Position numbers and translations under genes: made by a program. This document shows, one piece after another, positions 63,515 to 64,000 of a stretch of DNA of 64,000 nucleotides. Below the pieces are notes generated by a model. It searched no databases. It was not told the origin of the DNA and saw only the letters and a list, made by a program, of their open reading frames with translations. Within the stretch, counting starts at the first letter, position 1. Each line of letters opens with the position of its first letter. Where the stretch lies: positions 744,001 to 808,000 of the forward strand of contig NZ_JADOVH010000001.1 of NCBI RefSeq assembly GCF_015751965.1, written 5' to 3'. The DNA comes from Frigoribacterium sp. CG_9.8 (lineage in GTDB: Bacteria > Actinomycetota > Actinomycetes > Actinomycetales > Microbacteriaceae).

Positions 63515-64000
63515 ATGCCCGGACTGACAATCGAGCGGCGCGGGGCCGTCGCCATTTTGGTGATCGAGAACGGGGGCAGGCGCAACTGCCTCACGGCCGA
63601 GATGTGGCAGCAGCTCGGGCCGATCCTCGACTCCCTCGAAGCGGACGAGACGGTCATGGTGCTGGTCGTGACTGGAGCAGGAGATGATTTCTCGGCTGGC
63701 GCGGATATTCGTGACCTCGACCGGATTCTGAACGCGCCAACCGGAGCGGAGGGTGGCTGGATCACCGCAGCGGAGAATGCGCTCGCTTGTTTCAGCAAAC
63801 CCACGATTGCGGCGATCGACGGCTATTGCGTCGGCGGAGGCTGGGAACTTGCGGGGGCCTGTGACATCCGAATCGCCGCGTCTCGTGCCGTATTCGGAGT
63901 GACGCCGAGCCGGATCGGCATCGTCTATCCGCTTTCCGGCATCACCAGGCTTGTAGCGATCGCAGGACCAGCAGTGGCCAAGCTCCTTTTATTCAGCGGT
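63515..64000 (+). CDS. Crotonase-family protein, C-terminus beyond the window
   Basis: First 162 residues visible. Starts at ATG 63515 after GGAGGA. Crotonase fold: GAVAILVIENGGRRNCLTAE, GAGDDFSAGADIRDLDR and GYCVGGGWELAGACDIRIAA with the first Glu. At the second Glu position (normally FGxPE) it has FGVTPSRIGIVYPLSG, so it lacks that residue and may be an isomerase, hydrolase or decarboxylase rather than a classical hydratase. Part of the same operon. An 11-nt word TCCTGACATGC occurs at both 63468 and 63508. Confidence 0.88.
   Translation, partial: MPGLTIERRGAVAILVIENGGRRNCLTAEMWQQLGPILDSLEADETVMVLVVTGAGDDFSAGADIRDLDRILNAPTGAEGGWITAAENALACFSKPTIAAIDGYCVGGGWELAGACDIRIAASRAVFGVTPSRIGIVYPLSGITRLVAIAGPAVAKLLLFSG

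Noticed and set aside
63468-63518. Direct repeat TCCTGACATGC as a regulatory element
   Set aside because: One copy spans the CoA-transferase stop and the other the next start; a short 11-nt duplication around coding ends with no further support.
62178-63530. 450-codon minus-strand open frame opposite the CoA-transferase
   Set aside because: Shadow frame; the plus-strand class III CoA-transferase is complete and fits the operon overlaps.

Overview
The window is high-GC, gene-dense actinobacterial chromosome. The gene content (mycothiol-type proteins, a ClpS–DUF2017–metallopeptidase block, orn next to tRNA-His, AccA1/AccD1-type carboxylase) and the frequent GGATG/GCATCC words point to Microbacteriaceae; the family assignment is an inference. 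There are about 65 protein genes, two tRNAs, no rRNA, no CRISPR array, no transposase and no integrase. It reads as core or catabolic chromosome rather than a mobile island.

Layout. 1–6.1 kb: trehalose operon treX–treY–treZ (minus; treZ runs off the left edge). 6.3–12.3 kb: a P-loop kinase-like gene, a two-domain sulfurtransferase, then a GntR-regulated set of proline-iminopeptidase-type hydrolase, APC permease and acetamidase/formamidase. 12.3–14.7 kb: zincin, DUF2017, clpS, tRNA-His, orn and a small membrane-protein gene broken by a 16-nt tandem duplication. 14.7–18.5 kb: small proteins, a MarR regulator divergent from an MMPL exporter, tRNA-Arg. 18.6–25.1 kb: hypothetical genes, aldo/keto reductase, msrA, LLM flavoprotein, a solitary HsdR N-terminal-like nuclease, ssb. 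25.1–38.1 kb: a leucine/isovalerate-type catabolic set split in two (accA1–accD1 at 25–29 kb; TetR, acyl-CoA dehydrogenase, MaoC, CitE at 35–38 kb), with lipoprotein, ettA, Rieske and thioesterase genes between. 38.1–44.9 kb: truncated haemoglobin, MscS, an ABC exporter pair flanked by two copies of a 58-nt palindrome, pepN. 45–51 kb: thiol oxidoreductase, FAD oxidase, rpiB, Nei-like glycosylase, a PaiB-family gene lacking its middle, an amidohydrolase. 51–56.7 kb: NCS1 permease, cyclase, agmatinase and an XRE-cupin regulator, then a tiny DUF2510 gene, a pentapeptide-repeat remnant and a MOSC protein. 56.8–64 kb: a long plus-strand operon for branched-chain acyl-CoA oxidation (acyl-CoA dehydrogenase, 3-hydroxyisobutyryl-CoA hydrolase type, mmsB, enoyl-CoA hydratase, aldehyde dehydrogenase, class III CoA-transferase, second crotonase), which runs off the right edge.

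The most unusual signals are not genes. (1) Short tandem repeats, mostly with a 15-nt period, sit at or just beyond the ends of at least a dozen genes, both inside coding sequence and in non-coding DNA; three of the loci share the core GTGCCGAC/T. (2) A 58-nt palindrome occurs twice around the ABC exporter, with a compensatory base-pair swap. (3) A 31-bp element (23/31 identical) lies before accD1 and between tetR and the acyl-CoA dehydrogenase, tying the split leucine-type set into one candidate regulon. (4) Two copies of an 18-bp palindrome, 22 bp apart, sit directly before the valine-type operon.
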